DNA from: Planctomycetaceae bacterium
GTDB taxonomy: Bacteria; Planctomycetota; Planctomycetia; Gemmatales; Gemmataceae
NCBI GenBank assembly: GCA_013823135.1
Contig: PNLP01000002.1
Span: 62,001-126,000 of the forward strand
Direction of reading: 5' to 3'
DNA length: 64,000 bases
Made by a program: the position numbers and the translations under genes. Below are positions 17,964 through 25,715 of this stretch, in pieces (within the stretch, counting starts at the first letter, position 1; every line of letters starts with the position of its first letter). The notes beneath the pieces were generated by a model, which worked only from the letters and a program-made list of their open reading frames with translations, searched no databases and was not told the DNA's origin.

Positions 17964-20897
17964 TCAAACACCCGGCTTGGCGGCACTTTCTTCCTTGTGC
18001 ATCTCGGCGTCCATCTGCCGAACTTCAGCACTCTCGTGCTTCGACTTCCACCAGGCCCAGCCAACCAGGACCATCGAGATTCCCGCGATCACAGCGCCGA
18101 CGACCGGGCTCCCCGAACCGTCCTTCAGATTGTGCATCATCACCAACGGCAGCGCCAGCAGACTCACCATGTTCATCACCTTGATGAGCGGGTTGATCGC
18201 CGGACCGGACGTATCCTTCAGTGGGTCGCCGACCGTATCGCCCGTCACCGAGGCACGGTGTTTCTCCGAGTGCTTGCCAGTCTTGTCGGTCCGCGGTTCG
18301 TCCTCGATCATCTTCTTGGCATTATCCCACGCGCCACCCGCATTCGACATGAACACCGCCATGAGTTGACCGCTCAGGATCATGCCCGCGAGGAAGCCGC
18401 CCAGCGCGAATGGCCCGAGCAAGAAGCCGACAATCAGCGGCGTGCCGATGGCAAGCAACCCTGGCCCGATGAGTTCCTTCTGGGCAGTCGCGGTGCAGAT
18501 GCCCACGACGCGACCGTAATCGGGGAGCTTCTTACCAGCCATGATGTCCGGGTCGTTGAACTGCCGTCGGCATTCGTACACGATCAGGTAAGCGGCACGA
18601 CCCACGGCGCGGATGGTCATCGCACTGAACAGGAACGGCACGGCACCGCCAATCAACATGCCAATGAACACCAGTGGTTCCGCGACCGTGAGCTTCGACG
18701 CTCCCGAGGTGAAGTCGCCAATGAGCAATTGACCGATCTTCTCCTCGCTACCGGTGACGAGCACAGCGATGAAGCTCGCGAACAGCGACACCGCCGCAAT
18801 CACGGCCGAACCGATGGCGATCCCCTTGGTAATGGCCTTGGTCGTGTTCCCGACGGCATCGAGGTCTGCAAGAATCTGGCGGGCTTCCTTATTTGCCTCG
18901 GGAGAGAGGTAGCCAGCGTCGCCTTCTTTCAAATCGGGGCCGCCAAACTCGCCCTTGTTGAACGCCATCTCACCGATGCCATTCGCGTTGTCGGCGATCG
19001 GGCCGAACACGTCCATGCTGATGGTGTCGCCGGTGAGCGTGAGCATACCGATACCACACATCGCCACGCCGAACGCCATGAACAGCAGGTGGTCGGGGTG
19101 ACCGACGAGAATCACCGATCCGAAAATCGCGGCCGAAATGATGAGCACTGCCCAGACTGAGCTTTCGAGGCCCAGCGCCAGCCCGGAGATGATGTTTGTG
19201 GCGTGTCCGGTGCGGCTGGCCTTCACGACCTCCTGCACGGGGCTGTACTCGGTGCTGGTCCAGTATTCGGTGCACTTATTGAGGAACACGGCGAGGATGA
19301 TGCCGATGAGGCAGCACCAGGCGACCCGCATGTTCAACCCCGGCGACAGCGGAACGTGGTAGCGAACCTGCGCAAGTTGCAGCAGAGAGAGTTCGTACTT
19401 CGTTTCCTCGGGCAACTTGTGCCCGTATTCATCCAGCCGGCCACGTTCGATCAGGGTCAGGTCCGTGACGCTGGTCTTCGTGTTGGCCAGTTCGTCCTGC
19501 TTCTTCGGGTCCAGTTTTCGCCAGGCTGCGAGAGCCGCGACACGATAACTGTCCACCTTCTCTTCGAGTTTGCGTGTCGCTTCCGTGTTCCGTTCGGTGC
19601 TGTTACGCTTCTCGCGAAGTTTCACGACTTCCTTGGTAACCGGAGCCGCAACAGGTTCAAGCCCCAACTCACCACGGAGCGAAGCGTTGTCGTACAGTTC
19701 CTGATACAAGCCCTTCTCGATGCCACGTTCGACGATGTATGCCGCGTCGAACTGAAGGTAGATGGCCCCAAGGAGCAGGAATCCGACCGTGCTGATGGCC
19801 GCACTTCGCCAGAATCCCTGGTTGATCGATTTCATCGCCGTCGAAGCATTTCCGGTCGTCATCCCGCGACCGACGAGCGAGGTGCTGATCATGCTGCCGA
19901 CGACGCCCACGGCCTGCACCAGAAGCGGGAAGATCATTCCCTTGTAGCCGAACGCCGCGTACCCAAGCATGACCGCGGCAACCATCGTGACGGAATAGCT
20001 CTCGAACACGTCGGCTGCCATACCGGCACAGTCGCCGACGTTATCGCCAACGTTATCCGCGATGGTTGCGGCGTTCCGTGGATCGTCCTCAGCCATCCCC
20101 TTCTCGACCTTGCCGACGAGGTCCGCACCCACGTCCGCGGCCTTGGTGTAGATCCCGCCGCCGACACGCATGAACAGCGCGAGCAACGAGCCGCCGAATC
20201 CGTAGCCGATAAGGATTTCGTAAGCCAGTTCACCGAAGACGAGCAGAATGAGCGCCCCACCCAGCAAACCCAGCCCGCAGGTGAACATGCCGGTGATGGT
20301 GCCGGTCTTGTACGCCAGTCGCATCGCCTCGCCGAAGTTCACCCGGGCCGCCGCAGCGACCCGGAGGTTCCCGGCCGTGGCGAGCCGCATTCCGGTGAAC
20401 CCGACCGCGGCCGAGAACAGCGCCCCGATGAAGAACGCGATTCCACGGCCCAGCGCGATCACTCGCAACTCGCCTTCGGAGTGCATTCCTGGCTCGAGTT
20501 GCCATGGCCACTTACTCGCGATGATCACGCCAGTGAGCACGACAATGAGCAAACCGACCACCGTGAACTGGCGGCGAAGGTAGGCGTTCGCGCCGTCACG
20601 CACAGCCTTGGCCACGAGTTGCATGGCAGGCGTGCCACTATCCATCGCGTACACCTGCTTCATGAGTGAAGCGGCGTATCCCAACCCGGCGACGGCGACG
20701 ATCAGGCACGCGAGTAGCCCGAGCTTTTCGCCGTAACCGTAGGCACTGGAAGTGATGAACCCAAACGGCTCCCAGGTATTCCCGAACAGCGTCAGCGAAC
20801 TCGTCGGTGCGGCGCCCATGAGGCCGACCGGGAGAGCGCAGACAATGACGAGGAGCCAGGGGAAGCGGGAGGATTGGCGAGGTCGGCGAGGCGGCAT
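17964..20897 (-). CDS. hppA: Membrane-bound proton-translocating pyrophosphatase
   Basis: The protein has 977 residues. It couples PPi hydrolysis to ion pumping across the membrane. The catalytic core is clear: YTKAADVGADLVGKVE and the metal-binding stretch EDDPRNAATIADNVGDNVGD (about residues 245-300), then DNANGIGEMA. GNTTKAITKG (about 680) has Lys and Thr at the positions that in this family mark the K+-independent, H+-pumping class. It is about 200 residues longer than usual, partly because of a hydrophilic, charged insert near residues 380-510 (LREKRNSTERNTEATRKLEE) between two transmembrane helices. A promoter lies upstream at 21029-21057. Confidence 0.92.
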   Translation of the reverse strand: MPPRRPRQSSRFPWLLVIVCALPVGLMGAAPTSSLTLFGNTWEPFGFITSSAYGYGEKLGLLACLIVAVAGLGYAASLMKQVYAMDSGTPAMQLVAKAVRDGANAYLRRQFTVVGLLIVVLTGVIIASKWPWQLEPGMHSEGELRVIALGRGIAFFIGALFSAAVGFTGMRLATAGNLRVAAAARVNFGEAMRLAYKTGTITGMFTCGLGLLGGALILLVFGELAYEILIGYGFGGSLLALFMRVGGGIYTKAADVGADLVGKVEKGMAEDDPRNAATIADNVGDNVGDCAGMAADVFESYSVTMVAAVMLGYAAFGYKGMIFPLLVQAVGVVGSMISTSLVGRGMTTGNASTAMKSINQGFWRSAAISTVGFLLLGAIYLQFDAAYIVERGIEKGLYQELYDNASLRGELGLEPVAAPVTKEVVKLREKRNSTERNTEATRKLEEKVDSYRVAALAAWRKLDPKKQDELANTKTSVTDLTLIERGRLDEYGHKLPEETKYELSLLQLAQVRYHVPLSPGLNMRVAWCCLIGIILAVFLNKCTEYWTSTEYSPVQEVVKASRTGHATNIISGLALGLESSVWAVLIISAAIFGSVILVGHPDHLLFMAFGVAMCGIGMLTLTGDTISMDVFGPIADNANGIGEMAFNKGEFGGPDLKEGDAGYLSPEANKEARQILADLDAVGNTTKAITKGIAIGSAVIAAVSLFASFIAVLVTGSEEKIGQLLIGDFTSGASKLTVAEPLVFIGMLIGGAVPFLFSAMTIRAVGRAAYLIVYECRRQFNDPDIMAGKKLPDYGRVVGICTATAQKELIGPGLLAIGTPLIVGFLLGPFALGGFLAGMILSGQLMAVFMSNAGGAWDNAKKMIEDEPRTDKTGKHSEKHRASVTGDTVGDPLKDTSGPAINPLIKVMNMVSLLALPLVMMHNLKDGSGSPVVGAVIAGISMVLVGWAWWKSKHESAEVRQMDAEMHKEESAAKPGV

Positions 20898-21028
20898 GTG
20901 GCGGTCCTATGGCAACCCGGCATCGCGTGGTGTTCGGCCAGAGCGGGGAGAGGTCGCTCGACCGGACGCGAGGAAGCGGGTACAAGGTTTCACACGCGAT
21001 GGCGGGTGGTCCGCAATCGAGATTGCTC

Positions 21029-21057
21029 AGAATAGACCATCGGAGTGGCCGCGTCCA
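21029..21057 (-). promoter_or_regulatory. Candidate promoter of hppA
   Basis: On the minus strand, TGGACG (21052-21057), a 17-bp spacer and TATTCT (21029-21034) lie about 130 bp upstream of the hppA ATG. The 221-bp gap 20898-21118 shows no gene. Confidence 0.5.
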
Positions 21058-21118
21058 CAGCCTGCGAGCAATCCCGGCTCAGGATATCAGGCATGAGGGG
21101 AACAGCGTCCAAACGTTA

Positions 21119-22087
21119 TCACGGCGTGTCGGTGAACGATTTTTTGATGTCAACCCCGACGAGATCGGACCACGCCGCCAGAAGCTTGCGGAACACCGGA
21201 CCGGGCCACTCGTAGTCCCGCCCATGCTTCCCACTGACAAATCGTTTCGCACCCGCAAGACAGAATCCGCTCCCGGCAAGCAAAATCTCCCTTGCGTGCG
21301 TGACGGTCGGGTCCGGTGGGGTGTGCTGTTTCCTGCCGGTTAGCCCTCGCATGTCGAGCGGTGCGTAGTGGAATGGCACGCCGAGGGACTCGCAGAGCTC
21401 CCCCACGACCTTCACGCTCACGCTGTCTAACGCCGTCCCGCAATCCGGTCGAATGACCGCGCCGTTAACCACGACAAGAATCCCACCGATCGCGGTATCA
21501 CCAACACCGTTTTGACTAAACACAACCGGGACAGCTCCTGGGCAATGGTCTTCACACACTGGATCGGAGACTCGTTTCTCCGCGACATACCAGAACAAGC
21601 GACTCCTGTGTTTGATTTCCGGCGGCAACACATCGGCGAGGTTTGAGCTTTGAAAACCTGCGGAAGCCAGTGTGACGCCTTCGGTGAAGAAGCGGCGGTA
21701 GCGACCGAACGGCAGCGGGTACGTGACCATGCCGAGCGTGGGCGGCCCATTCGCCGATTCGCCGAGGTACACGCCGAGCGGGCCGGGCGTGGCGAACGTC
21801 ACCAGTTGCAACTCGCCGCCGGGTGGCAGCAACCGTGCGTTGTGCGAAACGAGTTCCTCGGCGGTCGCGGTGAGTTGTTCGTCGCTCATCTCCAGAGGAA
21901 CGTAGCACGTCTGGCAATCGCGGCGAAAGCGTGCAAGGTGGTCGGGCCAGCGGAACAGCTTGTGCCGGAACGTGCGGGCGTTATCGACGACGGTCGCACC
22001 CGACACGAACCCAGCATCGTGCAACGGCAACGCCGCCTCAGCGAACGGGACGATTTTCCCATGGAGATACGCAAGCGGTGACGACAC
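21119..22087 (-). CDS. Class IV PLP-dependent aminotransferase (BCAT / D-amino-acid transaminase / ADC lyase fold)
   Basis: The protein has 322 residues. The fold-type IV pattern is clear: an opening strand and LPLHDAGFVSGATVVDNARTF, an arginine-rich cofactor side, the probable Schiff-base lysine in LPPEIKHRSR (about residue 159), and GTALDSVSVKVVGELCESLG near the PLP phosphate site. The exact substrate (branched-chain amino acid, D-alanine or aminodeoxychorismate) cannot be decided from sequence alone. It is the last gene of a minus-strand run with two phosphatases and waaA. Confidence 0.85.
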   Translation of the reverse strand: MSSPLAYLHGKIVPFAEAALPLHDAGFVSGATVVDNARTFRHKLFRWPDHLARFRRDCQTCYVPLEMSDEQLTATAEELVSHNARLLPPGGELQLVTFATPGPLGVYLGESANGPPTLGMVTYPLPFGRYRRFFTEGVTLASAGFQSSNLADVLPPEIKHRSRLFWYVAEKRVSDPVCEDHCPGAVPVVFSQNGVGDTAIGGILVVVNGAVIRPDCGTALDSVSVKVVGELCESLGVPFHYAPLDMRGLTGRKQHTPPDPTVTHAREILLAGSGFCLAGAKRFVSGKHGRDYEWPGPVFRKLLAAWSDLVGVDIKKSFTDTP

Positions 22088-22089
22088 GA

Positions 22090-22118
22090 TGGGCTCCGTT
22101 TAGCCGCGACGCGAAGCG
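22090..22118. repeat. CGCTTCGCGTCGCGGCTAAA word, copy 1 (minus orientation)
   Basis: The gap between the aminotransferase and the phosphatase carries TTTAGCCGCGACGCGAAGCG. Its complement recurs with small changes at 28529-28558, 31384-31411, 36793-36818 and 63860-63893, always between genes. Confidence 0.8.
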
Positions 22119-22125
22119 GAGCGCG

Positions 22126-22617
22126 TCACACAGTTTCGAACGGCTCAATGATATCGGGCCGTGCATGCGGGAAGAAGTTTGCGAGGCCGTGCATCTGCGC
22201 GAGCAGGACGTGCTGATGATCCACCATCCGGTGGTGCCCAGGAACCGCGTTCCGCGAGCGTTCTTCGATCCACTTCTGGGCCACATCGGGTTTGACGCCG
22301 AGGGCGATGAGGTACAGCCAGAGAACCGTGGGTGAGCGAAGGTGCCCCGCAACGCAGTGCACATAGACGTGCGAACCCGGCTCCGATGCCATGCGGTGTA
22401 GCGTGTCGAGTATCTCCGTGGCGACGTGCGGCGGCATTCGCGAAAAGTCTTCGAGCGGGATCCACGAAACCTGCTGAAAACCGTGTGCCTCGGCTGTGAG
22501 GTGGCTTGGCCCGCCGGACACATTCAGGATGTGTGTGACTCCAGCCTCGCGCAGCATGTCGGCCCGCTCCACTGTCGCGAACGGCCCCACCGACAGCACC
22601 TTCGTGATGCGATACAT
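22126..22617 (-). CDS. Dual-specificity protein phosphatase
   Basis: The protein has 163 residues, a compact cysteine-based phosphatase. The P-loop HCVAGHLRSPT (about residues 88-98) fits HCxxGxxRS/T, and the general-acid aspartate is probably in PLEDFSR. The start at 22617 is 2 bp after the PP2C stop, so the two phosphatases are translationally coupled. The natural substrate is unknown. Family members act on phosphotyrosine, phosphoserine/threonine or phosphosugars. Confidence 0.88.
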   Translation of the reverse strand: MYRITKVLSVGPFATVERADMLREAGVTHILNVSGGPSHLTAEAHGFQQVSWIPLEDFSRMPPHVATEILDTLHRMASEPGSHVYVHCVAGHLRSPTVLWLYLIALGVKPDVAQKWIEERSRNAVPGHHRMVDHQHVLLAQMHGLANFFPHARPDIIEPFETV

Positions 22618-22619
22618 GG

Positions 22620-23246
22620 TTACTCTATTGCTTCGAGCACAACCACGGTGAAGTCGTCCTGAAACTGGCCCGTTCGCGGCAGTCTCGCAGCGGATTGAAG
22701 TGCAGCAAGCAACTCCTCTCCACCAAGTTTCGTAGCAAGTTCACGAACCCGCTGCCAGCCGACGTACTTCCACACGCCGTCCGTCATCGCCAGTACACGC
22801 CACGGCCGCACGAGTTCCATCTCGAAGGGCACGAACACCGCATCGCCCGAACCAACCGGCGGGTTCTTGAACTGTTGGGCCGTCAATTCGGCGATGACCC
22901 CTGACCCACAGACGGCGAGAACGGCACTGTCGCCGCACGACGCACCGTTCACGCAGTTGCCTTCAACTGAGAAATTGACGAGGGTTGTAAATCCGGCTTC
23001 GTGATTGGCCGCTACCGCTTGATCGGCCCGTGTGAGAATGTCGGGGTGATAACCCCCACGCCCGACATTGCTGACAGCTGTTTCGCATGCGAACTGCGCT
23101 GCTTTGGCCCCACCCGCGCGACCGCCCTGCCCGTCCGCGATGCAAACGAGCCAGCCGTCGGAAGTGTTGGGGATGACCTGAACGACGAATGCGTCTTCGT
23201 TCGTCGGGTGGCCACCAGCTTCGCTGAATGAGTACGTTTGGATCAT
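22620..23246 (-). CDS. PP2C-family serine/threonine phosphatase
   Basis: The protein has 208 residues. PP2C metal-binding signatures are present: EAGGHPTNEDAFVV at the N-terminus, CIADGQGGRAGG, ASCGDSAVLAV, MTDGVWKYVG and the closing QDDFTVVVLE. I chose ATG 23246, preceded by GGGTGGG, over the GTG two codons earlier. It is directly coupled to the dual-specificity phosphatase downstream. A partner kinase is not in the window; planctomycetes usually carry many Hanks kinases. Confidence 0.88.
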   Translation of the reverse strand: MIQTYSFSEAGGHPTNEDAFVVQVIPNTSDGWLVCIADGQGGRAGGAKAAQFACETAVSNVGRGGYHPDILTRADQAVAANHEAGFTTLVNFSVEGNCVNGASCGDSAVLAVCGSGVIAELTAQQFKNPPVGSGDAVFVPFEMELVRPWRVLAMTDGVWKYVGWQRVRELATKLGGEELLAALQSAARLPRTGQFQDDFTVVVLEAIE

Positions 23247-23285
23247 TTGCACCCACCCGGATCGAATCGGTGCATTTTAACCGAA

Positions 23286-24680
23286 TCACGCGGCGCGGGT
23301 GAGCGCCGTTGCCGGCAAAATTGCGTCGATGGCGTCGAGCGTTCGCACGGTCGCGCCCTGCTGCCGATACACGAGTTCGCGGGCGGCGGTCCCCATTCGC
23401 TCTCGCAGTTCAGTATCGGCCAGCAACTTCGCCAGTTCCGGTTCCAGTGCGGTCGCGTCCTTCAACATGATCGCGCCGCCGACATCGACGAGGCGCCGCG
23501 CTGCATCGCGGAAGTTCCACACGTGTGGGCCGAACACACACGGTACGCCGTAGCCCGCCGGCTCGATCATGCTCTGCCCGCCGCGCTTGCCGTCGAGGCT
23601 TCCGCCGGTGAAGCCGACGTCCGCCAGACCCCACGCGGCACCGAGTTCGCCCACCGTGTCGAGCAGCACAATCGCAGGCATCTCCGTCAGCGGTTCGCGA
23701 ATCGCACTGCGGCGAACGAACGGCAAACCCGATGCCTGCACGAGACCCGCGACTTCCTCGAAGCGATCGGGGTGCCGTGGAACGAGGATGAGCCGCAACG
23801 TCGGGAATCGCTCGCGGAGCCGTGTGAACGCGGCGAGGATCAGGGATTCTTCGGGGGTGTGGGTGCTACCCGCGAGCAGAACGAGAAGGGGAGAGGGGGA
23901 GACAAGGAGAGGGGGAGACAAAACCACCGAGTTGTTTTTGCTTTTCTCCCACTCTCCGTGTCTCCCACTCTCCCCCTCTTGAGGTCGCACGAGGCCGAGC
24001 GAGTTCGCCAGTCCCCGACTCCGATCCGGAGCACCCGAAGATGCGCCGTCGTACTTGATCGAGCCCGTCACAATCAGCTTCGACTGCGGCAGCCCGAGTT
24101 GTGCGAAGCGTTCCGCGTACTCCTGTTCCTGCACGGCGAATCGGGTGATCTTCGCGAACAGCATTCGGCGTGCGAACCCCGCGAATTGCTGGAGCCGAGC
24201 AAAACTCCGTGGGCTCATGCGAGCGTTCACGATGATCACGGGTATCTGTCGTCGCCGCGCAGCCGTGAGGAAGTTCGGCCACAACTCGCTCTCGGTCAGC
24301 ACGACAACGGACGGCTTCACCGTGTCGAGTGCCGACCCAACCGCCCAGGAGAAGTCGAACGGGAACGCGACCACGGAGAGGTCCGCGAAGCGGCGACGGG
24401 CTTCCGCGAGGCCGGTATCGGTGGTTGAAGAAACCACGATCAGGTATTCGGGGTGTCGCTTGCGGAACGCGGGAACAAGTGTGCCGAGGAGGTTCACTTC
24501 CCCGACGCTGACGGCGTGGAACCACGCAACCGGCTTCCTTTGCGGATTGGTGATACTTACACGACCGAGGAGCTTAGCCGCAAGCTCACGCCGATAACGC
24601 CCCGTGACGACCGATCGCCACACCAGCCACGGTGACATCACGAGGAGAACGAGCAGGTAGACGAGATCGAGAAGAAGCAT
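23286..24680 (-). CDS. waaA: 3-deoxy-D-manno-octulosonic acid (Kdo) transferase
   Basis: The protein has 464 residues, a GT-B glycosyltransferase that adds Kdo to lipid A precursor at the inner membrane. Visible features are an N-terminal anchor (LLLDLVYLLVLLVMSPWLV), VAWFHAVSVGEVNLL, the acceptor-side TESELWPN, a NARMS strand, GSIKYD, the start of the second Rossmann domain at LLAGSTHTPEES, RHPDRFEEV, and GGSLDGKRGGQSMIEPAGYG. Residues about 234-265 are a non-conserved insert encoded by a palindromic repeat (23886-23980), so the protein is longer than the usual 420-430. It suggests that this planctomycete makes Kdo-containing LPS. Confidence 0.9.
   Translation of the reverse strand: MLLLDLVYLLVLLVMSPWLVWRSVVTGRYRRELAAKLLGRVSITNPQRKPVAWFHAVSVGEVNLLGTLVPAFRKRHPEYLIVVSSTTDTGLAEARRRFADLSVVAFPFDFSWAVGSALDTVKPSVVVLTESELWPNFLTAARRRQIPVIIVNARMSPRSFARLQQFAGFARRMLFAKITRFAVQEQEYAERFAQLGLPQSKLIVTGSIKYDGASSGAPDRSRGLANSLGLVRPQEGESGRHGEWEKSKNNSVVLSPPLLVSPSPLLVLLAGSTHTPEESLILAAFTRLRERFPTLRLILVPRHPDRFEEVAGLVQASGLPFVRRSAIREPLTEMPAIVLLDTVGELGAAWGLADVGFTGGSLDGKRGGQSMIEPAGYGVPCVFGPHVWNFRDAARRLVDVGGAIMLKDATALEPELAKLLADTELRERMGTAARELVYRQQGATVRTLDAIDAILPATALTRAA
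23886..23980. repeat. G/A-rich inverted repeat inserted in frame in waaA
   Basis: The left arm (23886-23922, GGGGAGAGGGGGAGACAAGG) and the right arm (23935-23980, CTCCCACTCTCCGTGTCTCC) are largely complementary. The element keeps the reading frame and falls between the two Rossmann domains of the enzyme. Confidence 0.85.
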
Positions 24681-24704
24681 GGGAATCCGTTCCCGTTTGC
24701 AAGA

Positions 24705-25088
24705 TTAGGACTCGGTTGGAGTCGCTTCGATGAGTCGGAGCAGCCGTTGAACGAGTTCAGAAACAACGAACCCTGAGTAGTACCACGTCTGGAATTCCCA
24801 GTTCCCCACCGGCTTTCTCAACTTAAGTTCTCGTTCCAAATCGAGCACGAAACCGAGGTAGTCGATACTATCCCAGAAATCAAGCACTCCGAGTTCTTCG
24901 GGCCAGCGGTCGTCGTGGTGTATGAACTCCGATTCGACCGACCCACAGCGTCCGATGACTCGCCGGATTGCGAGTGCCCGTGCTGCATTCACTGAACCAA
25001 GCTCAACGCCGCAACCTCGAAGAAACTCGGTATCTGATTGAGAAGTTCGGCCCTCATGAAATCTTGCGGCTTTAAGACGGGCGAACAT
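24705..25088 (-). CDS. Small acyl-carrier-like protein (tentative)
   Basis: The protein has 127 residues if it starts at ATG 25088, 4 bp after the stop of the upstream small gene; an in-frame ATG at 25127 is an alternative. The middle reads FWDSIDYLGFVLDLERELKL, which resembles the DSL phosphopantetheine site and helix II of acyl carrier proteins. A closing segment, GFVVSELVQRLLRLIE, resembles ACP helix IV. Inference: a carrier or carrier-like protein linked to lipid or LPS metabolism, since it ends 24 bp before waaA on the same strand. No assignment beyond resemblance is possible. Confidence 0.6.
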   Translation of the reverse strand: MFARLKAARFHEGRTSQSDTEFLRGCGVELGSVNAARALAIRRVIGRCGSVESEFIHHDDRWPEELGVLDFWDSIDYLGFVLDLERELKLRKPVGNWEFQTWYYSGFVVSELVQRLLRLIEATPTES

Positions 25089-25092
25089 GGAG

Positions 25093-25305
25093 TCACGCCG
25101 AAGGAGGTGACTGAGATTCCTTGCCATCCGCAGCGGATTCGGACTGGGTGCCTGACGGCGTAACCGGCTTCTGCTGCGGTCTGCCATACCGTGGTCGGTT
25201 TCGTTCTTCCTCAGTCATTTCGTGGGGTGGATCGACGAACGCCTGAACCGGCGTAGTGCCTTTCATGTAAGCGTCGTCGGAGCGATATGGCGAGTCTTGC
25301 GGCAT
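25093..25305 (-). CDS. Small Pro/Ser/Gln-rich hypothetical protein
   Basis: The protein has 70 residues and is hydrophilic, with TEEERNRPRYGRPQQKP and a Ser-rich tail. It has no helix or domain that I recognise. It fits the spacing of the run (12 bp from the DUF6941-like gene, 4 bp to the next), which supports it as a real gene. The function is unknown. Confidence 0.5.
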   Translation of the reverse strand: MPQDSPYRSDDAYMKGTTPVQAFVDPPHEMTEEERNRPRYGRPQQKPVTPSGTQSESAADGKESQSPPSA

Positions 25306-25317
25306 GGCGAGGCTCCC

Positions 25318-25701
25318 TCAGTCCAGCGACAAAAGTGTGTCGCACACCCAAGTATTGTGACAGAATAGGGACACGACGTACACACCGGGTTCCGTGAATT
25401 GGACTCCTTGCATCGTCACGGCAAGTTGAACGCTCGCTAGCCGATCAGAAAAGTGAATGTAGTTCACCGCTGTCGTCCGAATCAATTCGTCGCTGTCCCG
25501 ACGGATTTCAAAAAAGAATGGAACATCGCCAAGCCCACCCGTGAGTTGAGCAAAGACGACAAGGGATTGACGGTTGTGAGGGTAGATAGCCGGTCGAATT
25601 GCGTTGAAGATGCCATACAAATCCACGCGGCCATTTGCATAGCCGACGTGGAAATCACACAAGAACAACGACCGCGACACCGGAATGATTCGTGTGCTCA
25701 C
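25318..25701 (-). CDS. Small protein resembling DUF6941
   Basis: The protein has 127 residues. The GTG at 25701 was chosen because GGAGG lies 7 bp upstream. The pattern FLCDFHVGYANGRVDLYGIF near the start, followed by beta strands and a closing EPGVYVVSLF, resembles DUF6941 proteins of unknown function (CD...GKL.L.GIF...). It begins 14 bp after the secY stop and may be the tail of the ribosomal transcript or the head of the waaA run. Confidence 0.65.
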   Translation of the reverse strand: MSTRIIPVSRSLFLCDFHVGYANGRVDLYGIFNAIRPAIYPHNRQSLVVFAQLTGGLGDVPFFFEIRRDSDELIRTTAVNYIHFSDRLASVQLAVTMQGVQFTEPGVYVVSLFCHNTWVCDTLLSLD

Positions 25702-25715
25702 GATCACCCTCCGTA

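Noticed and set aside
19203..20669. 488-residue plus-strand frame
   Set aside because: Shadow of hppA, which carries all family motifs.
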